Shown: positions 1-9,590, counted from the first letter of the stretch. The stretch: DNA of 64,000 nucleotides from Leisingera sp. ANG-M1 (GCF_000813745.1 NZ_JWLC01000007.1:124001-188000), one strand, 5' to 3'. Notes: generated from the sequence alone by a model not told the origin. Numbers and translations: made by a program.

Positions 1-42
1 TGAGATGCGGCATCAACTTGGCCATATGCGTACTGAGAGTGA

Positions 43-69
43 ACATTTTTTCCACAAGTGAAAAAATGT
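43..69. promoter_or_regulatory. AT-rich inverted repeat upstream of the Amt-like gene
   Basis: ACATTTTTT (43-51) and AAAAAATGT (61-69) are perfect 9-base inverted arms around a CAC-AA-GTG core. No gene lies between here and the start at 251. It could be an operator or the terminator hairpin of a gene left of the window. A second, GC-rich hairpin (GCGCTC 163-168 with GAGCGC 173-178, flanked by CCGGC 153-157 and GCCGG 184-188) lies in the probable 5' leader. Confidence 0.4.
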
Positions 70-250
70 CTTTGTAAAGTACATTAAATTCCCCATCATT
101 CCTCCTAGCCGGGCCAGTCACTCCCCTTTGACCCCGCCTGGCGCACTGCGGACCGGCGAGCGGCGCTCTCATGAGCGCTGCCTGCCGGCCAAACCAAGCC
201 GATAGAGAAAAAATCGGCGCGATGACAAATAAACCGGGAGGAAATTGGTA

Positions 251-1624
251 ATGTCATTGGACGTGAGCACAATATATGCTCAGCAGGTCACCCTGAATTC
301 GCTGGTACAGAACATTCTGTATGCTTCGGGCGTCGTCGGGGCGCTTCTGGTGGTTGTCGGGCTTCTGCTGATCGACGCGGGCACCGCACGGCGCAGGAAC
401 CTCTTCAACTCCACCATCGAAAAGACGCTTGGCTTTTTCCTGGGCTTCGCAACCTATTACGTGATCGGTTTTGGCCTGTGGGCGGGCCAGTACTATATCA
501 TGGCGGACGCAACCATGATGGATTCGATCAAGGACTGGTGGCTTGGCGGCGCTATGACCAATTCGGTGGCGCACCATGTTGATCCGGCAATTTTCCCGGG
601 GCTGAACACATTCCAGATCTTCGTGTTCTTCCTGGCTGTGTTTGCGGGCATCATCAACATCCTGCTGCATTTTGCCGTGTCCGAGCGGATGAAGGCCTCG
701 GCCTATTTCATCACCTGTGTCGTCGCGGCTGTGGTCTCGTCGGCCTTGAGCTGGGCCACCTGGGGTTCGGTCGGTCCGCTGACCAACGCAGGCTTCCACG
801 ACTTCTTCGGCGTGGGCTTTGTCTACCTGTTCCCGGCCGGCATGGCGCTGGTGTTCACCCCCAAGCTGGGCGCCCGTCCGGGCATGATGACCCCGCATCC
901 GCGGGTGTCGAAGTACCTGGCACCGAGCATCGGCCTGTGCGCCCCCGGCTTGCTGCTGATCTTTGCCGGCCTGCCGATGGTGATCTTGTCCTGCCTGTTC
1001 TTCTTTGATCCGGAAGCGCTGGCAATCAGTGTCACCATGGCCGACACCAGCGTTGGCATTGCCATCAACAACTATGCTCTGGTCTGGGCAGGCGGTGCGG
1101 TCACCGGCCTGGTGATTGCCTATGCCTCCGGCAACTATGCCTATACCCTGCTGGGTCCGCTTGCGGGCTATGTTGCGGGTGCGTCGGGCTTTGACGTCTA
1201 CCTGCCCTGGCAGGCCTTCACCGTCGGCCTGGTGGCGCCGTTTGCAGCCTTCATCGTCTATGAGTTCACCCTCAAGCGCGGCATCGACGAGCACAAGCTG
1301 TTCCCTCTGTTCCTGGGCTGCGGAACCCTGGGCATGGTGATGCTGGGCATCTTCAAGGCCGGCACCCCGCGCGGTGGTTTCTTCGGCATCGAAGAAGGCG
1401 CCTATGCCTTCCAGCATGGTGAGATTTCGCTGGTGATGCAGCTGGTTGGCACCGCAACCTGCATCGGCACCGGTGTCGTCACCGCCCTGATCCTGAGCTT
1501 CATCCTGGAGCGGACCGTGGGCCTGCGGGTCTCGGAAGATGACCAGATCGACGGCCTGGACGGCAAGATCTGGGATCTGGAGCCCGACGTCATCACCCAC
1601 GCGGACAGCGCGCAGAACGCCTGA
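251..1624 (+). CDS. Amt/Rh ammonium-transporter-family protein lacking the twin histidines
   Basis: A 457-residue polytopic membrane protein with about 11 hydrophobic segments. The C-terminus keeps the Amt cytoplasmic motif GLRVSEDDQIDGLD, and DFFG (near residue 184) matches the conserved Asp region of AmtB. Aligned by eye, the two pore histidines of E. coli AmtB (H168, H318) are Tyr192 (context FVYLFPAG) and Phe354 (LFLGCGTLG). Family membership is therefore good, but ammonium conduction by the normal route is doubtful. An in-frame TTG at 245 is possible, but ATG 251 has GGGAGG (236-241) nine bases upstream. No glnK neighbour is visible. It is monocistronic, with a terminator directly behind. 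It may move methylated amines or another small solute, or act as a sensor; that is inference. Confidence 0.8.
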   Translation: MSLDVSTIYAQQVTLNSLVQNILYASGVVGALLVVVGLLLIDAGTARRRNLFNSTIEKTLGFFLGFATYYVIGFGLWAGQYYIMADATMMDSIKDWWLGGAMTNSVAHHVDPAIFPGLNTFQIFVFFLAVFAGIINILLHFAVSERMKASAYFITCVVAAVVSSALSWATWGSVGPLTNAGFHDFFGVGFVYLFPAGMALVFTPKLGARPGMMTPHPRVSKYLAPSIGLCAPGLLLIFAGLPMVILSCLFFFDPEALAISVTMADTSVGIAINNYALVWAGGAVTGLVIAYASGNYAYTLLGPLAGYVAGASGFDVYLPWQAFTVGLVAPFAAFIVYEFTLKRGIDEHKLFPLFLGCGTLGMVMLGIFKAGTPRGGFFGIEEGAYAFQHGEISLVMQLVGTATCIGTGVVTALILSFILERTVGLRVSEDDQIDGLDGKIWDLEPDVITHADSAQNA

Positions 1625-1641
1625 TCCAGCGAAGAAAGCAG

Positions 1642-1672
1642 AAAGGCCCCGGTATCTGCCGGGGCCTTTTCT
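1642..1672 (+). terminator. Rho-independent terminator of the Amt-like gene
   Basis: A perfect 11-bp stem, 1642-1652 with 1659-1669 (AAAGGCCCCGG / CCGGGGCCTTT), has a 6-base loop and a short T run. It lies 18 bases after the stop. The A run on the other side means it could also serve the convergent iclR operon. Confidence 0.9.
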
Positions 1673-1709
1673 ATTGCAGAACCTGAGCAGAGCCGCCGGG
1701 ATCAGCCTG

Positions 1710-2483
1710 TCAGGACAGATTGGCCAGTTCGGCAGCCGCTTCCTGCAGCGACGGCAGGAACCCTATCAGATCCTCCAGGCTGCGGCGCTGCACCGGGGCG
1801 TGGATCGACAAAGTGGCCATCAGCCGGTTCCGGGCATCCAGCACCGGTACGGCAACCGCGACCATACCGGCGATGAATTCCTCTTCATCCGTGGAATAGC
1901 CCCGGCGGCGGATCTCCTCCAGCTCTTCGATCAGAGCATCCGGATCCGTTCGTGTCTGCTCTGTCATGGCCGGCAGCGCGCGCGAACGCAGCACCGCCTC
2001 CAACGAACTGGATTTCAAGGTGGAGAGATACATCTTGCCGCTGGCGGTGCAGTGGAAGGGTACCTCGGTGCCGATCGGCAGCTGGATGCGCAATGGCCAT
2101 TTGGTTTCGACCCGGTCGAGGTAGATCATCCCCTCGCGGTCCGGTGTCGCCAGATTGCAGGTCTCACCGAAATCCTCGGCCACGCTTTTGAGGATGCTGA
2201 GGCGGGCGGTGCGCAGATGCTCCGAGGACATTGTGTTCAAGGCCAGCTTGCGCAGCCGCGGGCCGGGCCCGTAGGCCCGCCCGTCAAGGTCGCGCTGCAG
2301 AAAACCTTCGGCTTCGGCGGTCTGCATCAGGCGGTGGACGGTCGGCTTGGGCAGTCCCATGGCCTCGATCATCTCGGCCGGCTTCACCGCCACCCCGCGC
2401 CGGGCCACCTCCTCCAGCAGTACCAGCAGTCGCAGGTTGGTGGGGAGCTGGCCCTCTTTCTTGTCTGACGCGTCCTCTGCCAT
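1710..2483 (-). CDS. IclR-family transcriptional regulator
   Basis: A 257-residue protein. A winged helix-turn-helix spans about residues 15-75 (core KPAEMIEAMGLPKPTVHRLM). The IclR effector domain spans about 90-250 and includes the family pattern GTEVPFHCTASGKMYLS and the tail SIHAPVQR. The gene is the last of the dctP-dctQ-dctM-iclR unit, 13 bases after dctM. It therefore probably controls its own TRAP operon and perhaps the divergent GMC oxidoreductase, with an organic acid or the transported substrate as ligand (inference). Activator or repressor mode cannot be read from sequence. Confidence 0.92.
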   Translation of the reverse strand: MAEDASDKKEGQLPTNLRLLVLLEEVARRGVAVKPAEMIEAMGLPKPTVHRLMQTAEAEGFLQRDLDGRAYGPGPRLRKLALNTMSSEHLRTARLSILKSVAEDFGETCNLATPDREGMIYLDRVETKWPLRIQLPIGTEVPFHCTASGKMYLSTLKSSSLEAVLRSRALPAMTEQTRTDPDALIEELEEIRRRGYSTDEEEFIAGMVAVAVPVLDARNRLMATLSIHAPVQRRSLEDLIGFLPSLQEAAAELANLS

Positions 2484-2496
2484 GGCCGCTTGTTCC

Positions 2497-3855
2497 CTAC
2501 TTGTTGGGCAGCAGCACCAGGGCGAAGTCAGGCACCAGAGAGACCAGTACCCAGACCCCGATCAGGGCTGCAAGGTAAGGAACGGTATAGCGAAGCAGTC
2601 GGAAATACGGAACACCGGTAACACCGGATGCGACGTAGAGGTTCAGCCCGTAAGGCGGCGTGATGAAGCCGATGGAGGCACCAACCAGGAAGATCACCGA
2701 GAAATGGATCGGATCCACACCGACCGAGGCCGCGATGGGGGCCAGGATCGGGGCCAGGATGATGGTGACCGGCAGGCTTTCCAGCACCATGCCCGAGAAG
2801 AACACGATGACCATCGAGGTGAACAGCACCGCATGGTAGCCACCCATCGAGGTGACGAAATCACCGATGGTCTGCTGCGCGCCCAAGAGTGACAGGATCT
2901 GCTGCATCACCACCGAGATCGCGATCAGCGGTGCCAGGATGCCGGTGATCTGGGCTGAACGCACCACGATCGAGGGGATTTGCGGGATGGTGAAGCCTTC
3001 GACAACCAGCATCTCGGCATAAGACTTCTCCTCCCAGGTCTTGTCCGTCTTGGCACCTGTGATTTTGGTCACCACCCAGGACAGAACACCTGCGATGACA
3101 CAGAAGCCGACGGTGACGCCTGCGGCCTCGGTCGGGGAGAATTTGCCGGTGTAGATGCCCCACAGCACCAGGCCGATGGCAAAGAAGCCGAGCCAGGCGC
3201 CGAAGGCGGTTTTCAGCACCCGGGTCAGCTGCAGCGGGATCAGGAAGCCCCAGCCGTTGCGGTAGCAGATGATCCAGCAGGCGAGCTGCATGCCGATGAC
3301 CATCATTGCGCCCGGCAGGATGCCGGCCACAAACAGGTCCGAGATCGGCAGGTTCATCAGGAAGCCGTAGACGATGAAGATGATCGACGGCGGAATGATG
3401 ATGCCCACGGTTCCGCCCGCGGCGGCGGTGGCAGCCGAGAAACGCTCGTCATAGCCGCCCTTGACCATTTCCGGGTGCAGCATGGAGCCGATGGTGGCGG
3501 TGGTGGCTGAGTTGGAGCCGGAGATTGCGGCAAACAAACCGCAGGCACCAAGCGAGGCCATCGCCAGCCCGCCGCGCATCCAGCCAAGGCAGGCATAGGC
3601 GAAGTCCGAAAGGCGCCGCGCAATCCCTGACTGGTTGATCAGGTCGCCGGTCAGGATGAACAGCGGCATCGCCAGAAGAGCAAAGCCCTTGTTGAAGACG
3701 TTCAGCAGCTCCGCGCCCATGTTGTCGAGCGTCAGCCCCAGCACAAAGGAGCAGCCGATGACCCAATAGCCGATGACCAGCAGCACCGGTACGCCCAGCA
3801 TGAACAGGAAGGTAACCCCAAGCGAGATCAGCGTGACCCAGGTTCCGGTATCCAT
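2497..3855 (-). CDS. dctM: TRAP transporter large permease (DctM family)
   Basis: A 452-residue inner-membrane protein with about 12 transmembrane segments. It has typical DctM motifs: AISGSNSATTATIGSM near residue 115, IIIPPSIIFIVYG near 155, and FSPTEAAGV. It catalyses Na+-driven import with the small permease and the binding protein. It is about 25 residues longer than the usual ~427 because of a polar cytoplasmic insert near residue 265 (KITGAKTDKTWEEKSYAEM). The start overlaps the dctQ stop in TAATG, indicating translational coupling. The substrate is unknown; the neighbours (IclR, GMC oxidoreductase) suggest an organic acid or alcohol-containing solute. Confidence 0.93.
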   Translation of the reverse strand: MDTGTWVTLISLGVTFLFMLGVPVLLVIGYWVIGCSFVLGLTLDNMGAELLNVFNKGFALLAMPLFILTGDLINQSGIARRLSDFAYACLGWMRGGLAMASLGACGLFAAISGSNSATTATIGSMLHPEMVKGGYDERFSAATAAAGGTVGIIIPPSIIFIVYGFLMNLPISDLFVAGILPGAMMVIGMQLACWIICYRNGWGFLIPLQLTRVLKTAFGAWLGFFAIGLVLWGIYTGKFSPTEAAGVTVGFCVIAGVLSWVVTKITGAKTDKTWEEKSYAEMLVVEGFTIPQIPSIVVRSAQITGILAPLIAISVVMQQILSLLGAQQTIGDFVTSMGGYHAVLFTSMVIVFFSGMVLESLPVTIILAPILAPIAASVGVDPIHFSVIFLVGASIGFITPPYGLNLYVASGVTGVPYFRLLRYTVPYLAALIGVWVLVSLVPDFALVLLPNK

Positions 3856-4523
3856 TACACGTCTCCTCCGATCACGGCCTGTTTGATCAGCGGTTCACCG
3901 CTGCGGTAGTTGCGGATGTCGTCAGCCAGGTTTTCAAAAACCCGGGCGATCATCAGGACAAAGGACAAGGGCGCGGTGATCAGGAACCACCATTGCAGCA
4001 CGCTGTCAGTGCCCAGCACGATCTGAAAGTTGGAGGCCGACAGCGCGGTCAGCCGGGTGGTGGTGACAAAGACGATGACGGCAAAGCCGAACCACAGCAC
4101 TGCGTCCAATGCCAGGCAGCCCATCTGGGCCCAGCGGGGCATGATGGTGCGGAATTCAGAGAAACTCAGATGCGTGCGGAGCCTGACGTTAAAGGCAGCT
4201 CCGAACCAGGCCATCACCATGAACAGCAAGGGCGGAATGGTGGTGGACCAGGGCTCCTGGTTTTTGAAGACGAAGCGGTCTATCACGCCCCAGAAAATGA
4301 TGAAGGCAATCGCCAGGTAGCTCCACACCATGATGGTGCGCTCCAGATGCCGGTCCAGCAGCGGCACCAGCTTGTAGATCAGTATCACCACAAGGCCGCC
4401 GATGGCGGCGGCGGCGGTGCCCAGCACCCAGGCTGCATTGCTTTCCAAGGCATTGCGGATTTCCCAGCTGTCCTGCGATGCAAACGCGCTGAAAATCGCA
4501 CTGATATCAGACCAGAGCGTCAT
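3855..4523 (-). CDS. dctQ: TRAP transporter small permease (DctQ family)
   Basis: A 222-residue protein with four hydrophobic helices, near residues 30-52, 72-93, 110-135 and 148-185, in the DctQ pattern. It pairs with the large permease encoded immediately downstream (one-base overlap). A strong hairpin in the 98-base gap separates it from the upstream binding-protein gene. At 222 residues it is longer than the common ~170; the extra length is an N-terminal segment before the first helix. Confidence 0.88.
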   Translation of the reverse strand: MTLWSDISAIFSAFASQDSWEIRNALESNAAWVLGTAAAAIGGLVVILIYKLVPLLDRHLERTIMVWSYLAIAFIIFWGVIDRFVFKNQEPWSTTIPPLLFMVMAWFGAAFNVRLRTHLSFSEFRTIMPRWAQMGCLALDAVLWFGFAVIVFVTTTRLTALSASNFQIVLGTDSVLQWWFLITAPLSFVLMIARVFENLADDIRNYRSGEPLIKQAVIGGDV

Positions 4524-4564
4524 TCGTTCCTCCCATGAAACCTCCGGTCTCCCGTCCGGAGGGG

Positions 4565-4598
4565 CGTTCCCCGGCGCCTGTAGCAGCGCCGGGGAACG
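4565..4598 (-). promoter_or_regulatory. Intra-operon hairpin between dctP and dctQ
   Basis: A perfect 13-bp stem, 4565-4577 with 4586-4598 (CGTTCCCCGGCGC / GCGCCGGGGAACG), has an 8-base loop. It lies 24 bases past the dctP stop and has no T tract. It most likely acts as an mRNA 3'-end stabiliser or partial terminator, giving more binding protein than permease (inference from operon design). Confidence 0.8.
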
Positions 4599-4621
4599 GA
4601 TCGTTTCAGCCTAAGTGCTGG

Positions 4622-5854
4622 TCAGCCTTTCCACCAGCGGCGGGGCTCTACGTTTTCGGGCTTCATGTCTTTGTCGACTTCGCGCGCGATGTTGTAGATT
4701 TCCTGGTAAGTGTCGATGCCGCCGGCCCATTTGTTCAGGCGGTCGCGCCACTGCTCCCACAGCTGCGGCTGGAACTCGGGTGAGCACATTTCCTCGGCCA
4801 TGCGGATCTCGCTATCCGGCAGGAAGGCTGGGCGCACGTTGTGCTCGACGAACATGGTGCCTGGCAGCTGCGGGTCCGAGAAGCCCACGGTCTTGACCAG
4901 CGCCGCCTCGTTGGCCGCCTGCACATGGGCCTGAGCCCAATAGGCGCTCTCCATCACCGCGTCTTGCAGGTAGCCTTCGAGACCATCAAAAACCTTCGCC
5001 GACATCGAGGTGTGCTCGGTGCCGCAGAAGAATTTGAGGTCGACGGATTGGCTGACCACCGGTGACATGTTGGCGTAGGCCACAGCCGAGGCCCAGGTTT
5101 CGGCGCCGTCGATCAGACCCTGTTTCAGGCCGTCCAGGGTTTCTTCCCAGGCCACCGGCACCGGGTTCAGGTTCAGCGCCTTCATGGCGATGCGGCCCAG
5201 CTGGGTTCCGGTCACGCGGTTCTTGGTGCCGAACAGCTGCTCCAGCTTGGTGATGGTGGGCGCGTCCTTGTACTTCAGGCCCAGCTGGATGCCGCGCAGC
5301 TCACAGTGGCTGAACAGGAATTTCAGCCCGTGGCGTTTCTCCAGCGGGTCGCGCAGGATTTCCTGGCTCTTGGGGTGATAGAGGAAATGATACTGCGAAG
5401 CGCGGCCCGGGAACATGAAGGCATAGTCCAGCACGTTCAGATAAGGCGCGCCGCCAGCCGAGTTCTGGGTCGAGGCGGCATAGATGTCGACAATCCCCTG
5501 CTGGGTTTTCTCAACACAGCTCAGTTGGCCGCAGATCTGGTTGTCACCGATGAACTCGATCCGGATCTCCCCATCCGTCCGAGCTTCCAGGTCGCGTGCA
5601 AACTCCAAGGCGCCGGCCCGCTCGATCAGCAGGTTGCGCGCATTAAAGCCCGAGGCGCCGAATTTCAGCGTGTGTTTAGCAGGCTTGGAAAAGCGCCGCT
5701 CGTAGGTCGATTCGGCCGCCGAGGCGAGATTCGCCAGGCTCATCGCCCCGCCAAAGCTGCCTGCCGCAAGCAGGGTCGAGCTCATCCCGTAAGTCCCTGC
5801 TACACGGAACAGATCCCGCCGCGAAATACGGCTCAGTTTGTTAGTAAGCCCCAT
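4622..5854 (-). CDS. dctP: TRAP transporter substrate-binding protein (DctP family, Tat signal)
   Basis: A 410-residue periplasmic solute receptor. A twin-arginine signal SRRDLF (Arg12-Arg13) precedes a hydrophobic stretch ending ASAAES, so it is probably exported folded. The DctP core contains WASAVAYANMSPVV and QLGRIAMKALNLNPVPVAW, the latter matching the DctP region that carries the substrate-contacting Arg. It is clearly longer than the usual 320-340 residues. I chose ATG 5854 rather than the upstream TTG because GGGAGG sits six bases before it. It is the first gene of the operon. Its length and Tat export place it in a divergent DctP subfamily whose substrate I cannot name. Confidence 0.87.
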   Translation of the reverse strand: MGLTNKLSRISRRDLFRVAGTYGMSSTLLAAGSFGGAMSLANLASAAESTYERRFSKPAKHTLKFGASGFNARNLLIERAGALEFARDLEARTDGEIRIEFIGDNQICGQLSCVEKTQQGIVDIYAASTQNSAGGAPYLNVLDYAFMFPGRASQYHFLYHPKSQEILRDPLEKRHGLKFLFSHCELRGIQLGLKYKDAPTITKLEQLFGTKNRVTGTQLGRIAMKALNLNPVPVAWEETLDGLKQGLIDGAETWASAVAYANMSPVVSQSVDLKFFCGTEHTSMSAKVFDGLEGYLQDAVMESAYWAQAHVQAANEAALVKTVGFSDPQLPGTMFVEHNVRPAFLPDSEIRMAEEMCSPEFQPQLWEQWRDRLNKWAGGIDTYQEIYNIAREVDKDMKPENVEPRRWWKG

Positions 5855-5962
5855 AATTCTCCTCCCTAAGATCAATTATTGAGACGTTTCGTATCAAAAA
5901 TATCTAGATTATTTCCTGCGATCTGTATAGAAGTTTTTTCCACACAGGGCGGAGAGAAGGTC
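5855..5962. promoter_or_regulatory. Divergent promoter region, candidate IclR operator
   Basis: This 108-base AT-rich gap lies between the divergent dctP and GMC oxidoreductase starts. It holds ATCTAGAT (5902-5909), a perfect 8-base palindrome, and GAGACGTTTC (5881-5890), which matches its own reverse complement at 8 of 10 bases. IclR proteins commonly bind such short palindromes between divergent genes. Assignment is by position only. Confidence 0.4.
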
Positions 5963-7558
5963 GTGGAAGCAGATTTCATTGTTATCGGAGCGGGGTCATC
6001 GGGGTGCGTCATCGCCAACCGGCTGAGCGCAAATCCTAACAACAAAGTGGTGCTGCTGGAGGCAGGCGGGCGGGATATCAATCCCTGGATCCACATTCCG
6101 GTCGGTTACTTCAAGACGATCCATAACCCCTCGGTCGACTGGTGCTACAAGACCGAGCCGGACCCGGGTCTCAATGGCCGTTCCATTGAGTGGCCCCGCG
6201 GCAAGGTGCTGGGCGGCTCCTCCTCGCTGAACGGGCTGCTGTACGTGCGCGGCCAGCCGCAGGACTATGACCGCTGGCGCCAGATGGGCAATGCGGGCTG
6301 GGGCTGGGAGGATGTTCTGCCGCTGTTCAAACGCTCGGAAAACAACGAGCGCGGCGCGGATGAGTTCCATGGCAGCGACGGGCCGCTGTCGGTTTCCAAC
6401 ATGCGCATTCAGCGCCCGATTACTGACGCCTGGGTCGCCGCGGCGCAGGCTGCGGGCTATCCGTTCAATCCGGATTACAACGGGGCCAGCCAGGAAGGCG
6501 TCGGCTTCTTCCAGCTGACTGCCCGGAATGGCCGCCGCTGCAGCGCGGCCGTGGCCTTTCTGAACCCGGTGAAAAAGCGTGAGAACCTGCAGATCATCAC
6601 CCGCGCCATGGTGCAGAAGGTCGATATCCAGGAAGGCCGCGCCGTGGCGGTTCTGTACAAGGACCGCGCGGGGCAGATCCAGAGAATCACCGCCCGGCGC
6701 GAGATCGTGCTGTCGGGCGGCGCCATCAACTCGCCCCAGATTCTGATGATGTCGGGCATCGGCGAGGGCGCGCAGCTTGCCGAACAAGGGATTGAGGTGA
6801 AGAAGAACCTCTATGGTGTCGGCAAGAACATGCAGGACCACCTGCAGGCGCGGCTGGTTTACAAATGCAACGAGCCGACGCTGAACGATGAAGTCCGCAC
6901 CCTGTTCGGCCAGGCCAAGATCGGCCTGAAATACGCGCTGTTCCGGGCTGGCCCGATGACCATGGCGGCAAGCCTTGCCACCGGGTTCATGAAGACCCGC
7001 GACGATCTGGAGACCCCGGACATCCAGTTCCACGTGCAGCCGCTGTCGGCCGAGAACCCGGGAAAAGGTGCTGATCCCTTCTCGGCCTTCACCATGTCGG
7101 TCTGCCAGCTGCGGCCGGAAAGCAAGGGGGAGATCCGGATTGTGTCCTCCGATCCCAATACCTACCCCAAGATCATCCCGAACTACCTGTCGGCGGAAAC
7201 CGACTGCCGCACCGTGGTGGCCGGGGTGAACATCGCCCGCAAAATCGCCCGCCACGCGCCGCTGACCTCGAAGATCTCGGAGGAGTTCCGCCCCAGCGCG
7301 GATCTGCCGATGGACGACTACGAGGCGACGCTGGACTGGGCGCGCAGCAACACCGCCTCGATCTACCACCCCACCGGCACCTGCAAGATGGGCCAGGGCG
7401 AGGACGCAGTTGTCGACGCTGAGTTGCGCGTGCATGGTATCCGCGGGCTGCGGGTGGCGGATTGCTCGATCATGCCAGAGATCGTCTCGGGCAACACCAA
7501 CGCGCCTGCGATCATGATCGGAGAGAAGGCCAGCGACCTGATCGCGGCCTCGGCCTAG
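5963..7558 (+). CDS. GMC-family FAD-dependent oxidoreductase (alcohol/choline dehydrogenase-like)
   Basis: A 531-residue flavoenzyme. The ADP-binding motif GAGSSG is at residues 9-14. GMC signature 1 ([14 protein letters not shown]) is near residue 80, GMC signature 2 ([15 protein letters not shown]) near 255, and the C-terminal block [10 protein letters not shown] plus [14 protein letters not shown] carries the active-site His and Asn. It oxidises an alcohol, passing electrons to a quinone or O2. GTG 5963 was chosen because GGAGAGAAGG (5951-5960) precedes it and [10 protein letters not shown] then starts at the usual distance. The longer ATG (5879) reading would add an atypical tail. It is divergent from the TRAP operon, so it may oxidise the imported compound (inference). 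Its 3' end overlaps the convergent lysR by four bases. Confidence 0.9.
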   Translation: MEADFIVIGAGSSGCVIANRLSANPNNKVVLLEAGGRDINPWIHIPVGYFKTIHNPSVDWCYKTEPDPGLNGRSIEWPRGKVLGGSSSLNGLLYVRGQPQDYDRWRQMGNAGWGWEDVLPLFKRSENNERGADEFHGSDGPLSVSNMRIQRPITDAWVAAAQAAGYPFNPDYNGASQEGVGFFQLTARNGRRCSAAVAFLNPVKKRENLQIITRAMVQKVDIQEGRAVAVLYKDRAGQIQRITARREIVLSGGAINSPQILMMSGIGEGAQLAEQGIEVKKNLYGVGKNMQDHLQARLVYKCNEPTLNDEVRTLFGQAKIGLKYALFRAGPMTMAASLATGFMKTRDDLETPDIQFHVQPLSAENPGKGADPFSAFTMSVCQLRPESKGEIRIVSSDPNTYPKIIPNYLSAETDCRTVVAGVNIARKIARHAPLTSKISEEFRPSADLPMDDYEATLDWARSNTASIYHPTGTCKMGQGEDAVVDAELRVHGIRGLRVADCSIMPEIVSGNTNAPAIMIGEKASDLIAASA

Positions 7559-8466
7559 GCCGGCTTCAGCCAGGCCGGGTCCCTGCCAATCCGGTCCAGC
7601 AGGAAATCCATAAAAACCCGGACCTTGGCGGACAGCACGTTCGACTTGGGATAGACCAGCCACAGGACCGATTGGTCATCAATCCTGTATTCAGGAAGGA
7701 TCCGCACCAGGGTTCCGTCAGCAAGTTCACGGTGGACGCTCCACAGCGAGTTGATGGAGATCCCGCCTCCGGCGATTGTGGCCAGCTTCTGGCTCAGCCC
7801 GTCATCAAGAATGAGGCGGCCCGCGGATTGCCCCGGATCGAACAGCCCCTGTGCCCCTTCGGCGCTGATCAGCCTGCGCGGTGACTGGTCCTGAAAGGCG
7901 ATCAGCTGGTGCGCAACAAGATCAGCCGGGCTTTGCGGCTGACCGTACTCCTCCAGGTACTGCGGCGCGGCGCATAAAATGCGGGTATCCTCGGCCAGCT
8001 TGCGCCCCTTGAGGCTGGTGTCCTCCAGCGCCGCATTGCGCAAGGCAAGGTCAAAACTGCCTTCAATCAGGTCAAAGCGGGAATCCGACAGCCTCAGATC
8101 TAATGAAATGCCGGGATAAAGCCGCAGGAATTCAGGCAGCTGCGGGGCAATGTAAAGCTGTGCAAAAGTGCTGGGCGCGGTGAACCGCAGGGTGCCGGTG
8201 GGGTCGGAGCTGCCCTGCCCCAGAGCAGCGCGGCCAGCTGCCTCCTGGGCCAGGATTTCGCGTGCATACGGCAGGAATTCCGCACCTTCCAGCGACAGTA
8301 CCACCTTGCGGGTCGAGCGGTGCAGCAGATCGGCCCCCAGCGTATTCTCCAGCTTGGCAAGCCGGGCGCTGGCCACCGCAGGCGCCATCCCCAGCGCCCG
8401 GCCCGCAGCGCTGATGTTCAGTTTCTCCGCTGCCAGCACAAACAGGCGCACGCTGTCAGTATCCAC
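7555..8466 (-). CDS. LysR-family transcriptional regulator
   Basis: A 303-residue protein. The N-terminal HTH (NISAAGRALGMAPAVASARL, residues ~17-36) is followed by the linker helix and a periplasmic-binding-like effector domain from ~90. The overall pattern (DLLHRSTRKVVLSLEGAEF, TGTLRFTAPSTF) is the CrgA/DsdC-like branch of LysR regulators. It is transcribed divergently from the dehydrogenase-DUF1330-SDR operon 122 bases away, the classic arrangement for a regulator and its target. It overlaps the 3' end of the GMC gene by four bases tail to tail. Confidence 0.92.
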   Translation of the reverse strand: MDTDSVRLFVLAAEKLNISAAGRALGMAPAVASARLAKLENTLGADLLHRSTRKVVLSLEGAEFLPYAREILAQEAAGRAALGQGSSDPTGTLRFTAPSTFAQLYIAPQLPEFLRLYPGISLDLRLSDSRFDLIEGSFDLALRNAALEDTSLKGRKLAEDTRILCAAPQYLEEYGQPQSPADLVAHQLIAFQDQSPRRLISAEGAQGLFDPGQSAGRLILDDGLSQKLATIAGGGISINSLWSVHRELADGTLVRILPEYRIDDQSVLWLVYPKSNVLSAKVRVFMDFLLDRIGRDPAWLKPA

Positions 8467-8496
8467 GGCATTATCTCCAAAATCCGAATTATGAAC

Positions 8497-8532
8497 TCAC
8501 TTTTGGCGCCTTTATCCAATTTTCACAAGTGA
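8497..8532. promoter_or_regulatory. Candidate LysR operator in the divergent gap
   Basis: TCACTT (8497-8502) and AAGTGA (8527-8532) form an inverted repeat 24 bases apart, and TCAC-AA-GTGA (8523-8532) is itself palindromic. This sits between the divergent lysR and the dehydrogenase operon. Support is positional only. Confidence 0.35.
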
Positions 8533-8588
8533 TACCTGGGGAGACAGAAAGGACACAGGCGCAGGGCGCCAGATGAAAGGACATGTTC

Positions 8589-9590
8589 ATGAAAGCTGTT
8601 GGATACCGGAACACCGGCCCCATCACCGAAGCGGAAGCCCTGGTCAGATTTGAGGCAGAAGTGCCGGAAATCGGCCCGCGCGACTTGCTGGTTGAGGTCA
8701 AGGGCGTCTCGGTCAATCCGGTGGATGTGAAACTCCGCGCATTGCTGGAGCCTGAGGGCCTTCGCACTCTTGGGTTTGATGCGGCTGGTATCGTCCGCGC
8801 TGTTGGCAGCGGTGTCAGCGGTTTTGCGGTTGGCGATGAGGTCTTCTACGCAGGTGATTTCACCCGCCAGGGCACCAATGCCGAACTGCATGCGGTGGAC
8901 GAGCGCATCGCGGGGCGTAAGCCGCAGACGCTTGGCTTTGCCGAAGCGGCAGGACTGCCGCTGACCTCGATCACGGCTTGGGAGATCCTGTTTGATTGTT
9001 TCCGGCTGGCCGAAGGCGGCGGCCAGGGCGACAGCCTGCTGGTCATCGGCGCGGCCGGCGGTGTTGGCTCGATCCTGATCCAACTGGCAAAACAGCTGAC
9101 CGGCCTTACTGTGATTGCCACTGCGTCGCGCCCGGAAACGGCGGATTGGGTCCGGAACATGGGAGCCGACCACGTGATTACCCACCGCGAGCCGCTGCCC
9201 CCTCAGGTCAAGGCACTGGGGCTGGAGCCGCGCTATGTTGCATCGCTTTCGGGAACCGGAGAGCATTTTGCCGGCATCGTGGAGCTGATCCAGCCGCGCG
9301 GCCATATTGCGCTGATCGACGATCCGGAAGTGCTGGATATCAAGGCCATCAAGATGAAGGCGCTGAGCCTCAGCTGGGAGTTCATGTTTGCCCGCCCGAT
9401 GTACCAGACCGCCGACATGGATCAGCAGCGCGCCTTGCTGAACCGGGTGTCTGAACTGGTCGACGCTGAGAGGCTGCAATCAACCGTGACTGCCAACCTT
9501 GGCCGGATGAGTGTGGAGACGCTGAAGCAGGCCCACATGCTTCAGGAGAGCGGCCGGGTTATCGGCAAAAACGTTCTTGAGGGATTTTGA
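8589..9590 (+). CDS. Zinc-independent alcohol dehydrogenase / quinone oxidoreductase-like MDR protein
   Basis: A 333-residue medium-chain reductase. The N-terminal GroES-like domain starts [10 protein letters not shown], and the Rossmann motif [11 protein letters not shown] lies near residue 150 for NADP(H). The Cys/His zinc ligands of classical alcohol dehydrogenases are absent, and the pattern resembles the 'zinc-binding alcohol dehydrogenase family' quinone oxidoreductases. ATG 8589 is preferred over 8583 because GAAAGG (8575-8580) then lies eight bases upstream. It is the first gene of a three-gene operon with DUF1330 and SDR proteins under the divergent LysR. A role in detoxifying quinones or enals is plausible but unproven. 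Confidence 0.86.
   Translation: MKAVGYRNTGPITEAEALVRFEAEVPEIGPRDLLVEVKGVSVNPVDVKLRALLEPEGLRTLGFDAAGIVRAVGSGVSGFAVGDEVFYAGDFTRQGTNAELHAVDERIAGRKPQTLGFAEAAGLPLTSITAWEILFDCFRLAEGGGQGDSLLVIGAAGGVGSILIQLAKQLTGLTVIATASRPETADWVRNMGADHVITHREPLPPQVKALGLEPRYVASLSGTGEHFAGIVELIQPRGHIALIDDPEVLDIKAIKMKALSLSWEFMFARPMYQTADMDQQRALLNRVSELVDAERLQSTVTANLGRMSVETLKQAHMLQESGRVIGKNVLEGF

Noticed and set aside
5996-7663. A 555-codon minus-strand open frame
   Set aside because: It is antisense to the GMC oxidoreductase; the translation has no recognisable fold.
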